The notes under the pieces are model-generated. The model saw only the letters and a program-made list of their open reading frames with translations, was not told the DNA's origin and did no database searches. From Cryptococcus deneoformans JEC21 (lineage: Eukaryota; Basidiomycota; Tremellomycetes; Tremellales; Cryptococcaceae), in assembly GCF_000091045.1 (NCBI RefSeq), contig NC_006693.1, positions 62,001 to 126,000 of the forward strand: a stretch of 64,000 bases of DNA, read 5' to 3'. Position numbers and translations under genes: made by a program. The stretch's first letter is position 1; each line of letters opens with the position of its first letter. Shown here one piece after another: positions 54,317-64,000 of the stretch.

Positions 54317-56029
54317 CTACATCACTCTAGCCTTTTTTCCTGCCCCTTCCCTCTGACCACCTCCTGCAGCCTTACGCTTCTCTCCAGCCCCTTTCCTGTC
54401 TTCTTCTTCCCGTGTCAGTGCCTTGGCTTTCGCCTTCGCCGCTCTGGCTCGTCCAGCAGCGCTGATGAGTGGTTTTTCGGGCTCGGCTACTCCATTCGGA
54501 GCGGATTCCTGCATGCGACGAGTGGAAGTGGAGAATGTCAAGGTTTGGGGTTCGCGTGTGCGCGTTGCGGCGATGGGTACGGATGTAGGTTGTTGAAGAG
54601 GAAGTGCTTTGTCGATGAATTTGGGCAGTGAGGTTTCAAAAGGCACATTCCGCTCAGAGAGGCTGACAACCGAGCGAGAGGGTGGCAAACGTGGATGTTT
54701 GGGCTCGCGGACTGTTATTTCAACGTCTTCCATGCCTTTTCCCGCATGTAAGTCACTGACGTTTGACATCGTTGCGCCTCTCTTCAAACCGGAAACAGAT
54801 TTCTTTATCCCTGACTTAGAAGGCTGAATTTCTGCCCGCTTGACGGATCGCTTGTTCATTCCTGGGCGGTTCATCGTATGTGATATTGCGATTGACTTCG
54901 TCAGCCGCGGTTGAAGTTGTTGTTCTTCTTCCCGTACTCTCTTCTTGCTTTTAACCCTCTGGCTGTCGTCCTCGACCTCCATATCCTTCTCAGGTTCCCT
55001 TTGAGCCTCCGTTGCATTATCTTTCCGCTTGCCCTTATTTTTCCTTGGAGACCTCCTAACCTCGACTTCTCTTTCCACATCGAGAAATCCATTCTTCTTG
55101 ACTACAGCAGGCTCTCCCATTGCCATTCTGCGTACCGGCGTACTGGGCGCAAAAACAAGCACTGGCGCTGGAGCAGGGGGTGGAGGCGGCGAAGGAGTTG
55201 GAGAGATGACTATGGGTTGGAGAGGCTTTCGTTTGGGTTGTCTGGGTTGGCGTGAACGAGTAGATGGGTGGGCTGGTGAGGTTTGTGTTGCTGTAGGAGA
55301 AGATGGTGCAGAACGAGGTGGTGTTGGAAGAGTGACGATCTGAGAAGGGGTATCCTTGGAATTCGACAATCTTCGGATAGCTTTCGGTAGTGAAACCGTG
55401 GTAAAGCTTGATAAAAGCTGCCGCCGCCACCGTTGAAGAATCTCGATCGGCAACTTGAAGTTAACTTCGCCGACAGATTTTATCCAGGCAGCAGCGTGTA
55501 TTATTGGAATTTGTACACCAAAATGGAAGACGAGGATGAATAATGATTCGAAAAGATGGACTGTGATGTCAATGGGGGTTTCGTAAGGTTTAACAAGGGG
55601 TACGAGGGACTTGAAAATCGCCACCGAACACTATTCGTCTTCCATATGAGCTTGCCCCTGTTACCTAAGCTAAAGTCAACTCACAGACAGTCGCATAATC
55701 AAAAAGCAGCAGCCTAAAATAGATTTGATAGGTGAATAGAGCGGTATCCATCCTAGCAAGGTCGAAGATAACGGGCTGAGTGTTGTACCGATCAACTAAA
55801 AGGCCTGTCAGGTCCTTTTCGACGCCATATCTGAATGATGATGTTAACGACTCACGTAGATGATCCAGCAGACTAGGGCACCCCTCATTGACTTCCTACG
55901 CGTATTCACACCGATCCTCCGACCGTTGGCTCGGACAAGTCGAAGAGCACGAAAAGTGTCATTGACATTGAGGAGCAGCCTTTTGTGCACGTCGTTATTA
56001 ACTGTTCTGGCGGCTCCACTCCCACTCAT
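54317..56029 (-). CDS. TB2/DP1/HVA22 (REEP/Yop1)-like membrane protein with long basic tail
   Basis: The membrane part has RGALVCWIIYLIGTTLSPLS, STLLGWIPLYSPIKSILGCC, FLIMRLSCSVAIFKSLVPLV and KPYETPIDITVHLFESLFIL. The WIPLYSPIK core is the hallmark of the TB2/DP1/HVA22 family, whose members shape tubular ER through hairpins. Exons join in phase (IIY|LIG; RLS|CSVAIF). After LPIEILQRWRRQLLSS a tail of more than 300 residues is Pro/Ser-rich and basic, with RSRQPRQPKRKPLQP, RRSPRKNKGKRK, KSKKRVREEEQQLQ and an end KKARVM. The tail is far longer than in Yop1 and resembles disordered, nucleic-acid- or microtubule-binding sequence. The start is uncertain: ATG at 56029 (MSGSGAARTVNNDVHKRLLL) gives an N-terminus unlike DP1, and another possible exon lies upstream (MENSWAALAALGILIQLSVQ). 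Confidence 0.65.
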
Positions 56030-56411
56030 TGACTTACCATACTGTTCGCAGCACCTTTTGCTGAACAGACAGCTGGATCAAAATCCCTAGAGCTGCAAGT
56101 GCTGCCCAGCTATTCTCCATTTCGCTGCTGCTCGTTGTCCAAGAAGATGAGAAACCAAAGAACGCGACACATTCATTGCGAGTAACGAATCCAAAAACAA
56201 GTCGCGTCACAACATGCAGCAAAACAGAATATTCCCGACAAGGATTTTTACGGATTTATCCCGAAACCGCTCACACCACCGCTTCGTCCACGACACTCGC
56301 TTTTCATCCCCATTTCTTTCTCTTTTCTTCCCATCTCTGTATACTGTATCCCTTCCCATCTCTCTTTCACTCTTTACTCCTATTCTTCCTTCTTTTTATA
56401 CCCGGTCTACA
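56030..56411. promoter_or_regulatory. region between the divergent DP1-like and SCD6 genes
   Basis: 382 bp. It may contain an extra 5' exon of the DP1-like gene at about 56058-56119. Pyrimidine-rich sequence precedes the SCD6 start. Confidence 0.4.
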
Positions 56412-57716
56412 ATGGCTGTCGACTACGACCAGTTCAAAGGGTACGTCTCGTCCCCATCGCCTTTTCCGAGCCGGATCTTTGAGAGATTTAAGTTGACCCA
56501 CCATAGAAAGCCCTTCCAGGTCATCTCCAAATTAGGTGTACGATACACTGGTATCTTTGATCATATTAGTCAGGAAGACCAGACCATCTGTCTTGCTCAG
56601 GGTATGTCACTGTATTTGTTCTGATGATTATGGGTCACAAGGCTAACTAGAGCACAGTCTATAATCATGGTACCGAGGATAGACCAACTGCGCGCAAGTT
56701 GCCAGGATCTACAAAGTCGCTGGGATGGGTGCGATTCAGGACTGAATCCATAGAATCATTATCACTGGTCGAAAACTATAATCATCCTGGCGCGGAGCCT
56801 GAGCCTCAAGAAGATCCTATCCTTGCTTCAGTCGTGAGTTTTTAACTTCATTGTTACCTTTTCTCTACACCCTTTTATGATGAAGTATTTTTCGGATGTA
56901 AACTGCCTTCGGGCACATGTCCGAGAGCGCAAAAACCAAGTGGACATCTCCGTTGCCTTCCTTCTGAATCATTCCCATTCTTGACCATCTATTCTTTCAT
57001 TTTGATTAGATGCTGACGTTCAACGGGTGTAGAGTCAAGCACCTCCTCCCAACGCTGTGGCTGCTGGTCCTTCTTCTCCTTCTCCTCAAACAACATCTCA
57101 GCCGTACCAACGCCATGACCTCCCCGCCAAACCCTCGCAATCTGCTATTTCTGCTGCTACCGCCATGTCTCGCGTCGAACGATCCCTTTCTGAGCTCAGT
57201 GTTGACGACAGACCGCGTCGACCTTCTCGTCAAGCCCAAGCGCGACCTCCGGCAGTGCCGGACGCGGAGTTTGATTTCCAAAAGGCAAATGAGAAGTTTG
57301 AAAAGGAGAAGGAGGCTTTCAAGTCTGCTGCAGATGGGCAAGGCGCTGACGTTGCCGTGCTTGATGAACCTGTGAACCAGCCCCACCCCAGTGCTGTCGT
57401 CCAGTCTCCGTCCGAAGGAGAGCCGAAGACTGCTGTGTACAACAAGTCTAGTTTCTTTGACAGTCTGAGTCACTCTTCATCCAAGATTAGCCGAAATGAG
57501 GAGAGACATCGCAATTTGGACACATTTGGCGAGGCTGGTGGAAATGGTATGGGCGGTCGAGGTGGGTACGGTGGACGAGGACGAGGAAGAGGAGGGTATA
57601 CCGCTGGAGGCGGGCATTATAATGGGAATGGATACGGAGGAGGTCGTGGTCGAGGCGGTTACCGAAGAGGAGGATATCAAAACCAAAGCCAGCCTGGCGA
57701 GTCTGTCAATCTGTAG
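56412..57716 (+). CDS. SCD6: Scd6/Lsm14-family mRNA decay and translation repressor
   Basis: The LSm domain starts MAVDYDQFKG-KPFQVISKLGVRYTGIFDHI across an intron, with SQEDQTICLAQVYNHGTEDR. A linker follows, then the FDF motif (DAEFDFQKANEKFEKEKEAF), an FFD-type box (NKSSFFDSLS) and a TFG-type box (RNLDTFGEAGG). The end is an RGG domain (RGGYGGRGRGRGGYTAGGGH and onward), ending GESVNL. LSm plus FDF, FFD, TFG and RGG in this order define Scd6/Sum2/Lsm14, which binds eIF4G and Dcp2-Dhh1 in P-bodies. The start at 56412 agrees with an N-terminus that goes directly into the LSm domain. Confidence 0.92.
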
Positions 57717-57819
57717 TGCTTTAGTTAATAGGAATGTTTTTCGTTGTAGAATTTAGCATTAAGGAGGTATACGAGTATCGTCAGAAGTCTATGCATGTAA
57801 AAAATAGCCGCATTTACTT

Positions 57820-58541
57820 TCACCCCACAATCGTCTTCCAGACATGGTCTATCAACGGTTGCAACGTCCCCTCCACATCCCAGTTATTCCATATCCCCCT
57901 CCAAATCCACGTTAGGATACCTCCTGTCAACGCTCCAGCACCAATTTGCTCCCACGTATGGTAGCCCAACTCCTTCCGACTCCAGAGCCCCGCGGCCCAG
58001 TAGCCAACGACTCCCAAACCCAAGAGATAGGGTAGAGGTAGTGAAGAGAGGGAAGGGAGGATGTAAGCCGCATAAAAGGTTAAAGCGGTGGAATGTGTGG
58101 ATGGCATGCCATATGTCTTTTTGGGACGGACGGGGGAAGCGGATGAATCAGGCGGCGGGGGAGGGCGAGGGCCTCGAATGAGCTTTTTCAGTGCTTTGGC
58201 TGTATTGTATGTCGTACAAGTACGAGCAGTGTGGAATCCAACAAAGAGAAATGGAGGTGTTAGTGGTAGCAAGAATTCGATATTTGAGCCGGTGGTGACG
58301 TACCAGTAAGAGATGAGCCCAGAGCCCCAATAGCCAACCAGACGATATGAGCATTACGAGTGTACAGGATGGCAAGCGCTGTGGTGAGTGTGACTGTTAT
58401 ATGTGTCTGATGAAAGACGAGGGTTAGTCTATTGTGTGAGTACTCAGTTGCAGATGGAGAAGGTGGGGAGATCGGACGAACCTCATCGAGGATGTAGAGG
58501 AGAAGAGATGGATACTCCGAGGGACTGTGGGGCCGCAACAT
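57820..58541 (-). CDS. CAX4: PAP2-family phosphatase, dolichyl pyrophosphate phosphatase (Cax4/Cwh8) type
   Basis: The spliced protein is about 200 residues with membrane helices (THITVTLTTALAILY, AHIVWLAIGALGSS). The PAP2 signature is KALKKLIRGPRPPPPP (motif 1), YGMPSTHSTALTFYAA (motif 2) and SRKELGYHTWEQIGAGAL (motif 3, with the catalytic His). The GYHTxxQ form of motif 3 and the small size favour the dolichyl pyrophosphate phosphatase of the ER lumen, which recycles the dolichol carrier of N-glycosylation. Other PAP2 enzymes remain possible. It converges with SCD6 (about 100 bp between stops) and diverges from COA5. Confidence 0.72.
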
Positions 58542-58847
58542 ATGGCTGCTTTGCGCGACAGTGGGATTGGTCTAAGCCCTAAGCTCTAAGCTCTAAGTGG
58601 CGGAGAAATGGCAGATGAATGAAGGATTAACATCCGATGGAAAACAGCATGCATATGATGACGGACGACGATCACCGCCGCTCATTCGTGCGCCGGAACT
58701 TCTCGAAAGTCAAAAGTTCGACACAAAAACAATTCATTTCCTTAACTCGCCATTCGCCCGTCGACATCCTCTTCTCCTATTCTTCAATTTTCCCCGCCTG
58801 CCGATCACCTTTAATAGCCTCTCAGCAGGTACAGCTCGCCAATCAAG
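58542..58847. promoter_or_regulatory. region between the divergent CAX4-like and COA5 genes
   Basis: 306 bp between start codons. A short CTAAGCC/CTAAGCTCTAAGCTCTAAG run lies at about 58572-58597. No other element is evident. Confidence 0.45.
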
Positions 58848-59394
58848 ATGCCCCAGCCTGCCTGCCAACTCGCAAAAGAAGAGCTTTTAGCCTGTTTATT
58901 ACGGACAGACTGGTCAGTACTTTTTTGCCTCTTAATGAGTTGGAGGTGCACCTCCCCTGGGTTCAAAGCCATAAGATTATCATGAGATTAACATGACCTA
59001 CTGTGTAAAAGACCCCGGCTGTGGCTAACGCATGATCAATCACAGTGTCCTCAAATCCGGAAAAACCCCTCAAGAATGCTTGCAAAAACCTCAAGAGTTG
59101 CCGTTACAATGCCAACATCTTATAACCCGTTTCGCAGACTGTAAGAAAGGAATGGTACGTTCTGTTTAAACCGTCGCTTTTCCATATTCATCTACAATCC
59201 TCCTCCCTTAAATGAACTATCACTCTGATAATATGTGTTTGTCCATATAGCTTGACATGCGGCGTCGATTTAGAGGCAATCACCTTTCAGAAGAAGCTAA
59301 AGAACGCGCGAGAGGGACTGGAACAGTAGACATAAGACCCGCGGACGATATTGCCCCCGATAGGCCAGACGATCAGAGCAATCGGCAGTACTGA
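58848..59394 (+). CDS. PET191: cytochrome c oxidase assembly factor Coa5/Pet191
   Basis: Three exons splice to a protein of about 120 residues: MPQPACQLAKEELLACLLRT, DCVLKSGKTPQECLQKPQEL, PLQCQHLITRFADCKKGMLD and MRRRFRGNH. The tail DIRPADDIAPDRPDDQSNRQ ends QY. The spacing of the Cys pairs and the end FADCKKGMLDMRRRFRGN match Pet191/COA5, a twin CX9C intermembrane-space protein needed for complex IV assembly. The acidic/polar tail of about 40 residues beyond RFRGN is extra compared with the yeast protein. The intron after DC leaves a split TGT, which keeps the frame. Confidence 0.9.
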
Positions 59395-59695
59395 GAGGAG
59401 TGGCAAAGACTCGAGACACAGGGCATTTTTGGAATCCATTTATTTTCTTGTATCGTCATATGTGAACATTGCATACCTCTCTCCAGTTAGCCCCGTACAC
59501 ATTGTGCAGGTTCAAAGTGAGTATGATTAAGTCTGAGGATTGGGGCAGAACATGGAAAAAGGATGATACATCTTTCCGTGCCCCTCCACGGTTGAAGGGG
59601 GCAAGCACAGCGCATGCGGGGTATGATTTAATTTTACAACAGCTATTACCGCCTCACTATACTAAGTTAGCCTCTTATACTATTACCCCCAACTA
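59395..59695. other. intergenic, convergent 3' ends of PET191 and HUS1
   Basis: No gene is seen in these 301 bp of AT-rich sequence. Confidence 0.45.
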
Positions 59696-61339
59696 TCAAT
59701 TATCATCGGTAGCTTTCCCCGGCACATAAAACGTCAATACCCCTTCAGCATTATCAATCGGTCCTGTAGTCAATATCCACCATTAGCCACCACCATTACA
59801 CAGCCGATGTTTCGTTGCAGACAGAAGGAAAGACCATAAACGATGACAAAACTTACCGATATATACATAGGCAATGACACAATATCCTTCGCATATGCAC
59901 ATGATGGCTTCACCGCTTATAACATAGCTTGTGAGGAATTTGAGGAGCGCTTTGATAGTGACAGTAGTTGTCATCATTTGTCCCGGTGGAGGTGGCTGTT
60001 CTGCCTCTTCGCCCTCTTCTTCGACTAGATCAATGGGTATTGTCAATGTAAGGATGCTTTGGAGATATGTGTGACAGTGATAAAGGTGGAGGAGGTGATG
60101 GGGAAGGAGACACATACGGTTCGTGACTGGTATCGGAAGATCCTTCCACGTCGTTGTGAGATTGACTTTTGACGACCTTACTGCTAATTCCATCGTACCT
60201 TCCTATTGCACCAACACATGGAAAGACAATCAGCACGCTTCACTTGACTACAAAGTCCCCTGGGTCAAGCGGCTTTATCAAAGTAAAGGCAACGGCAAGG
60301 TCAGGGAAGCGGAACATACGTGATTCGCGGACACGTCCACATCATCTGCTACCGGTGCGAGTCGTGAAACGATGTTTCTCAATTCTTGCAGATTTGGTAA
60401 AACGACGTGTATCTACCCGCTCAAAAAGTCAGTTAATGAAGATAAATGTAAGTAAACGTATAAAAGAGAAGGACTTGCGTCTGGGCGAGGACAAAGAGGC
60501 TCTTTGAGATCCTCTTGTCGCCTGGATGAAAGGATTTTGACATTGATCTCGTGGGTTATGATCATTGATTTTCTCGATGCCTGTAGATCCCAGTGTAAGC
60601 CGGGCAATGGGAGCGGTAGTTACCAGGTGAGATCTGCTCACGGTGTATCCCTTGATGTCAAACGCCCATATGGGTTGATTCTGCTTTTTGTTCAATTTCA
60701 AAGTGACCTCTGCTTGTGACAACGCAGCTGAATTCCTCATATTTTCATTGATACCTCCCACTAATTTCCCAACGAATCAGCAGAGCATGACATATACATC
60801 ATAATTTGACATGGAACGGAAGATGATTGCTTACCAGAGTTGTCGGCGCTACGGAGGACTTTGACCAAGGAATCGAGGTTGACTTCGACCCATATTTCGT
60901 TATTGGAGTTGGATTCAATCCTGTAATCTTCAAAGAGTGTAGACTGTACGCATCGTCAGCGACTCCTATGTATGTAAAGACGTATACGTGAATAGAGTGG
61001 TGTTGAAAACTCATATTCAGAACTTACAACTTTGACTTGCCTAGCCAAAAAGAAGTCATCAGCGCCTGGCCTAGGTGTTTACATACCACTTGTACTCACG
61101 ACCAGACCTGAACGCCAGTCGCGCTCTCGCTCCCCGGCACGATGAAATAGACTTGCTCTTCCGACAATTTTATGACACATGATCGCGCCAAAGCTGCTAG
61201 GGAACGTATAATCTCTGAAGGGAAAAGGATAGAAAGGAACAAGCCATCAGTGATTTCTCTTTTCAAATAATGGCAGGCGGAAAGTTAGTTGCTCACTATG
61301 AAGTAATCCGACGTTCGATATTCCAGTTCTGAATCGCAT
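59696..61339 (-). CDS. HUS1: Hus1-like subunit of the 9-1-1 checkpoint clamp
   Basis: Hus1, with Rad9 and Rad1, forms the DNA-damage clamp. The spliced N-terminus is MRFRTGISNVGLLHK, IIRSLAALARSCVIKLSEEQ and VYFIVPGSESATGVQVWS. It continues LFEDYRIESNSNNEIWVEVN, LDSLVKVLRSADN, AEVTLKLNKKQNQPIWAFDI and SSKVNLTTTWKDLPIPV-type segments, then ALLKFLTSYVISGEAIMCIC and EGYCVIAYVYIG, and ends GVLTFYVPGKATDDN. The MRFR start, the SNNEIWVEVNLDSL...LRSA stretch and the FLxxxxISGEAIMCICEG end match Hus1/Mec3. Introns at AAG|ATT and at several later places join in phase; not every middle exon could be fixed. TGA is at 59696-59698. Confidence 0.8.
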
Positions 61340-61776
61340 ATTCGCTATCTAGACATCTGAAAAGTGGGTATAAGTATAGATCTGTGCTTCCTTATGAGGA
61401 TATTCACCTTTTGATCGTGTTTTATTTAGTTTTCTTCCTTTTGTCTTCTTTCTATTCCGTAGGTGATGGAACGTACGCTTTATGCGCAACACGTCAACGA
61501 CGCGTCGCGGTCTTAACATGATGTAAGCTTTTGGAGAAATGGAAAATAATTGAAGTCGCGACACTACTGTGGGGCCTTCTGTAAATTATAACCCTTGCAG
61601 TCCAGAGCTACAATTCTAATATCAGAATATATCTATTATATACATACAGGCTTATCCTGAAAGGGGTGGTACGCTCTACTCAACTGTACCCTACAAGTAC
61701 ATCGGGGACATCAAAAAACAAATGACCGACGGATTCTAATAGGTGCTAAATCTCGATGCTCGATCTGCGTGATACA
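61340..61776. other. intergenic between HUS1 and the small secreted-type ORF
   Basis: 437 bp with the HUS1 promoter. The minus-strand frame at 61349-61564 is not recognisable. Confidence 0.4.
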
Positions 61777-62124
61777 TCAACCATTCCGCAGACGCTCGAC
61801 AGACGTGTACTCCTTCAATTCCCGACCAAACGAATCAGATTGTAATCGTGCACGAGCTGGGATAAGATGGGAGGACGTCGGAGATGACGTTCCTTCCATT
61901 AGAGTAATGAACATCCACAAAGGCTGTCGACGGTTTCCCATGTGACGTAGATCGTAAAGCCTCTTGCCTTTGCGCAGGCCATCAAAAGCCATGGGATGTC
62001 CATAGAGGTCAGCTGATGGTCTTTTTTCGCTTGGAAAGGACGATTCTCATGGGGCAAATGATACAACACCGACCAAGAGACAAATAAAGACGCCAAGTGA
62101 CAAGTGCGATGGATGAACGCCCAT
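61777..62124 (-). CDS. candidate small secreted protein; frame broken by one TGA unless a 57-nt intron is removed
   Basis: From an ATG at 62124 the frame reads MGVHPSHLSLGVFICLLVGV-VSFAP, a plausible signal peptide. It meets one TGA and continues in the same frame as ESSFPSEKRPSADLYGHPMA, DGLRKGKRLYDLRHMGNRRQ, PLWMFITLMEGTSSPTSSHL and onward to ERLRNG before TGA at 61777. Removing a GT-AG stretch of 57 nt (GTGTTG...CATCAG) deletes the stop and keeps the frame, giving about 98 residues. The donor GTGTTG is poor. Dibasic pairs (KGKR, NRRQ) could be Kex2 sites, as in processed fungal peptides. No family is recognised. It could instead be a recent pseudogene or chance. Confidence 0.35.
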
Positions 62125-62308
62125 AGCTGGAACGAAGATACTGCTGTATGAGGGTGCTTTGAGGTCTTTATTATGCCATTTTTCCTGATCTACTTATTTA
62201 AGGCTATCAATGCCGCGCTCGATAATATTGGACGCTTACGCCCGCAGTAAGTACTTATCTCTCTCGTTATTTTTCTCATGCATACAGCCTAACTCTCGGC
62301 TATCATCA

Positions 62309-64000
62309 TCAATCAGATATATCACCGTTTTGGCTGCTCCCACACAATAGCTTTCTCGCCATAATAGAGGACCAGCGCTGCCTCCTGCCAACTGGCTCGT
62401 TAGAGAGACTAGTGGTTGTCGTGTGATCATTATCATTGGGTCGGAAAGGAAGAGAAACAGTCTCTTCGCTTTGGGAAGGAAGCATGTCATTCTTCGTACT
62501 TTTCCCTCTTTCCGGAATCTGGGTCGACGCCGCCAGGTTAGAGGATCCAGCTTCACATCTAACCGGTGATATCTCTGAATATTCATAAGGCGGAGGCGCG
62601 CCCTCGGGAGTTGCCTGGGAAGTAACACCATTGATAATCGTCCTAGCGCGAAGGAGAACATCTTCTGCGACTAAATCTGCGATTATCCCTGAGTTGCCAG
62701 AGAAAGATGGGTCGAAAGTGCCAGTCTCGAGCGACGTATTCCATATGTAATCATCATAACCATGCACCGGAAGGACTTGAGGGGTCAAATAGGGCTGTTG
62801 ACTACTTCCGCCAAGATTCGTATCTCGAGTGCGTTGGTTGAACTCATTTTGTAGGTACGCGCTGGTATATGCAGAAAGACATTGGGCTTTTTTCTGAGGA
62901 TCAAGTGTGTACTGCTCCCAGTTTTGCCACGTCCCGCCACAGATGCCATCTTTGATCTGCTTTGATCTTCCTATGTCTCTATCAAACTCAGAGAACGCCG
63001 CTGTAGCTCGATCAATGACCCCTTGAAGTGACTGTTCATCATCTCTATTCTCCGGGTCAAACATGGCGTAAATTTCAGGTGATGTCTTGCATAAATCTTC
63101 GGAAGTGGAGGGAAGAGCCAGCTTTGTAACGACCTCGGGCAAGCCGGAATAAGAGTAATTTGAGTGAACCAAGACCCTAGCGTGTGAACCTATAGGCGGT
63201 AGTGGACTTCTCCAAACATTCGGATTGTTCTCTCTCTCTAGACGAAGGATACTCCAGTCATGCATCATCGCCTGAGGATTAATATCGATTCGTCTATCAT
63301 TTTCAGCTTCAGAGTAAGAGCCAAATTTCAGTGCGACATCAATGTCTTTCTCGGTGATGACACTCAGTGTCGGAAAGTTACAGGATTGTTGGAATCTATG
63401 CTCGGATTTGAGTTTCTGACGAAGACGGCTGGAAATGGTGGAAGACCATTCGCTGAGGGCTCGTTGCTTATTTGAGGGGTCAGTTGGGTCCTTCATTGGC
63501 GAGATGAATTAGCTCGTACTCTTCTTGTATTATATATGCAACACGTGGATTCTATTAATGGTGCCCAAGCCAGAAAACACTCACAAAACCAGTAACCTTA
63601 CAATACTCCTTATACCACTCCGTGCCCTTCTTCACCTCCTCATCCCACCAAGTCTCAACTTCTGGCGGTTTGCACCATTCACTCTCTTTCCATGAATCCA
63701 AAGAAGATTGTTTGTATTTTGACATCTCTCGCAACGCAAGCAACGTACCATACGCAAACTGACCTTCATCCGTAATACCAGGAAGGATGAAGAAGTGGTG
63801 TCTTTGAGCACCACTCACAGGCAAAGAAGTACGTTTGACCGCATCGCTATTCAAAATAGAGTGGTACTTGTTAACATCAGAAGACAAGTCTGTGATCATG
63901 GAAGGGTCCGCAGGTCCCCCAGTCAGCGCATCCCGCAAATTCCTGTGAGAATAAGCAACATGTGAAGGATCAGTACTGCCAGTGGTGGGGAGTCGGGCAG
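62309..64000 (-). CDS. C-terminal part of an unrecognised protein (continues beyond right edge)
   Basis: The reading frame enters from the edge as ARLPTTGSTDPSHVAYSH, continues NLRDALTGGPADPSMITDLS, RHHFFILPGITDEGQFAYGT, LLALREMSKYKQSSLDSWKE and WYKEYCKVTGF, and joins DPTDPSNKQRALSEWSS by an in-phase intron (about 63488-63579) with a CTAAT branch site. The last exon (about 390 codons) reads HDWSILRLERENNPNVWRSP, DRATAAFSEFDRDIGRSKQI and a Ser/Pro-rich end, RWSSIMARKLLCGSSQNGDI. The ATG that opens this exon (63496) is not a new start because the exon joins in frame upstream. I see no membrane segment and no known motif. Confidence 0.65.

Noticed and set aside
58572..58597. CTAAGCC/CTAAGCTCTAAG run that resembles interstitial telomeric repeats
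   Set aside because: Only three or four imperfect units and not the TTAGGGG-type repeat expected of these yeasts.
1..64000. Search for CRISPR-like arrays, bacterial operons or a prokaryotic origin
   Set aside because: The window is spliced eukaryotic sequence throughout; no regularly spaced repeats were seen.

Overview
The window reads as nuclear DNA of a basidiomycete yeast of the Cryptococcus/Tremellales type. Genes are close together, they carry many short introns (mostly 50-70 nt, GTRNGT...CTNAC...YAG), and the recognised proteins are fungal: an F-box/LRR protein with the Grr1/Fbp1 layout, an RAM-type Ste20 kinase, a Neo1 flippase, a CFEM protein and a BIM1-like copper protein. The assignment rests on gene structure and protein resemblance judged by eye. 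No search was run, so the species is not fixed. All exon boundaries are my manual splicing.

Layout. 0-8.7 kb: end of a Ser/Thr-rich secreted protein, a small conserved fungal protein, an ATO-family acetate transporter, a complex I 15-kDa subunit, a NAT9-type acetyltransferase and proteasome subunit alpha-7 (PRE10). 9-17.2 kb: PUS7, TFIIE-beta (TFA2), an unrecognised Trp-rich protein and acireductone dioxygenase. 17.9-27 kb: a KIC1-like kinase, a CDT2-like WD40 protein and a ZW10-like protein. 27-31.2 kb: a graveyard of mobile-element and decayed coding sequence, including a Ty3-type gag joined in one reading frame to a pogo/Tigger DDE fragment. It is followed by an intron-containing tRNA-Lys(CTT). 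31.6-41.4 kb: a class I histone deacetylase, a possible decayed minus-strand gene, a VAMP (SNC1) whose ATG is split by an intron, a CFEM protein and a BIM1-like protein. 41.8-52.7 kb: FBP1/GRR1, NEO1 and LEU5. 52.9-61.3 kb: a DP1/HVA22-like protein with a long basic tail, SCD6, a CAX4-like dolichyl pyrophosphate phosphatase, COA5/PET191 and HUS1. The right edge holds a candidate small secreted protein and the C-terminal part of an unrecognised gene.

Most genes are single-copy housekeeping genes. Divergent pairs share short promoters: NAT9/PRE10, PUS7/TFA2, NEO1/LEU5, DP1-like/SCD6 and CAX4/COA5. Several genes act in genome stability or the cell cycle (CDT2, ZW10, HUS1, FBP1, KIC1), but their spacing does not suggest a functional cluster.

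The least explained items are: two small paralogous genes flanking NEO1-LEU5 that share a four-cysteine CKxCxHxY..SPxHP..GExCxxC module and intron position; the gag-DDE chimera; a BIM1-like protein with no visible N-terminal copper-binding His; and a small signal-peptide ORF interrupted by one in-frame TGA that a 57-nt intron could remove.
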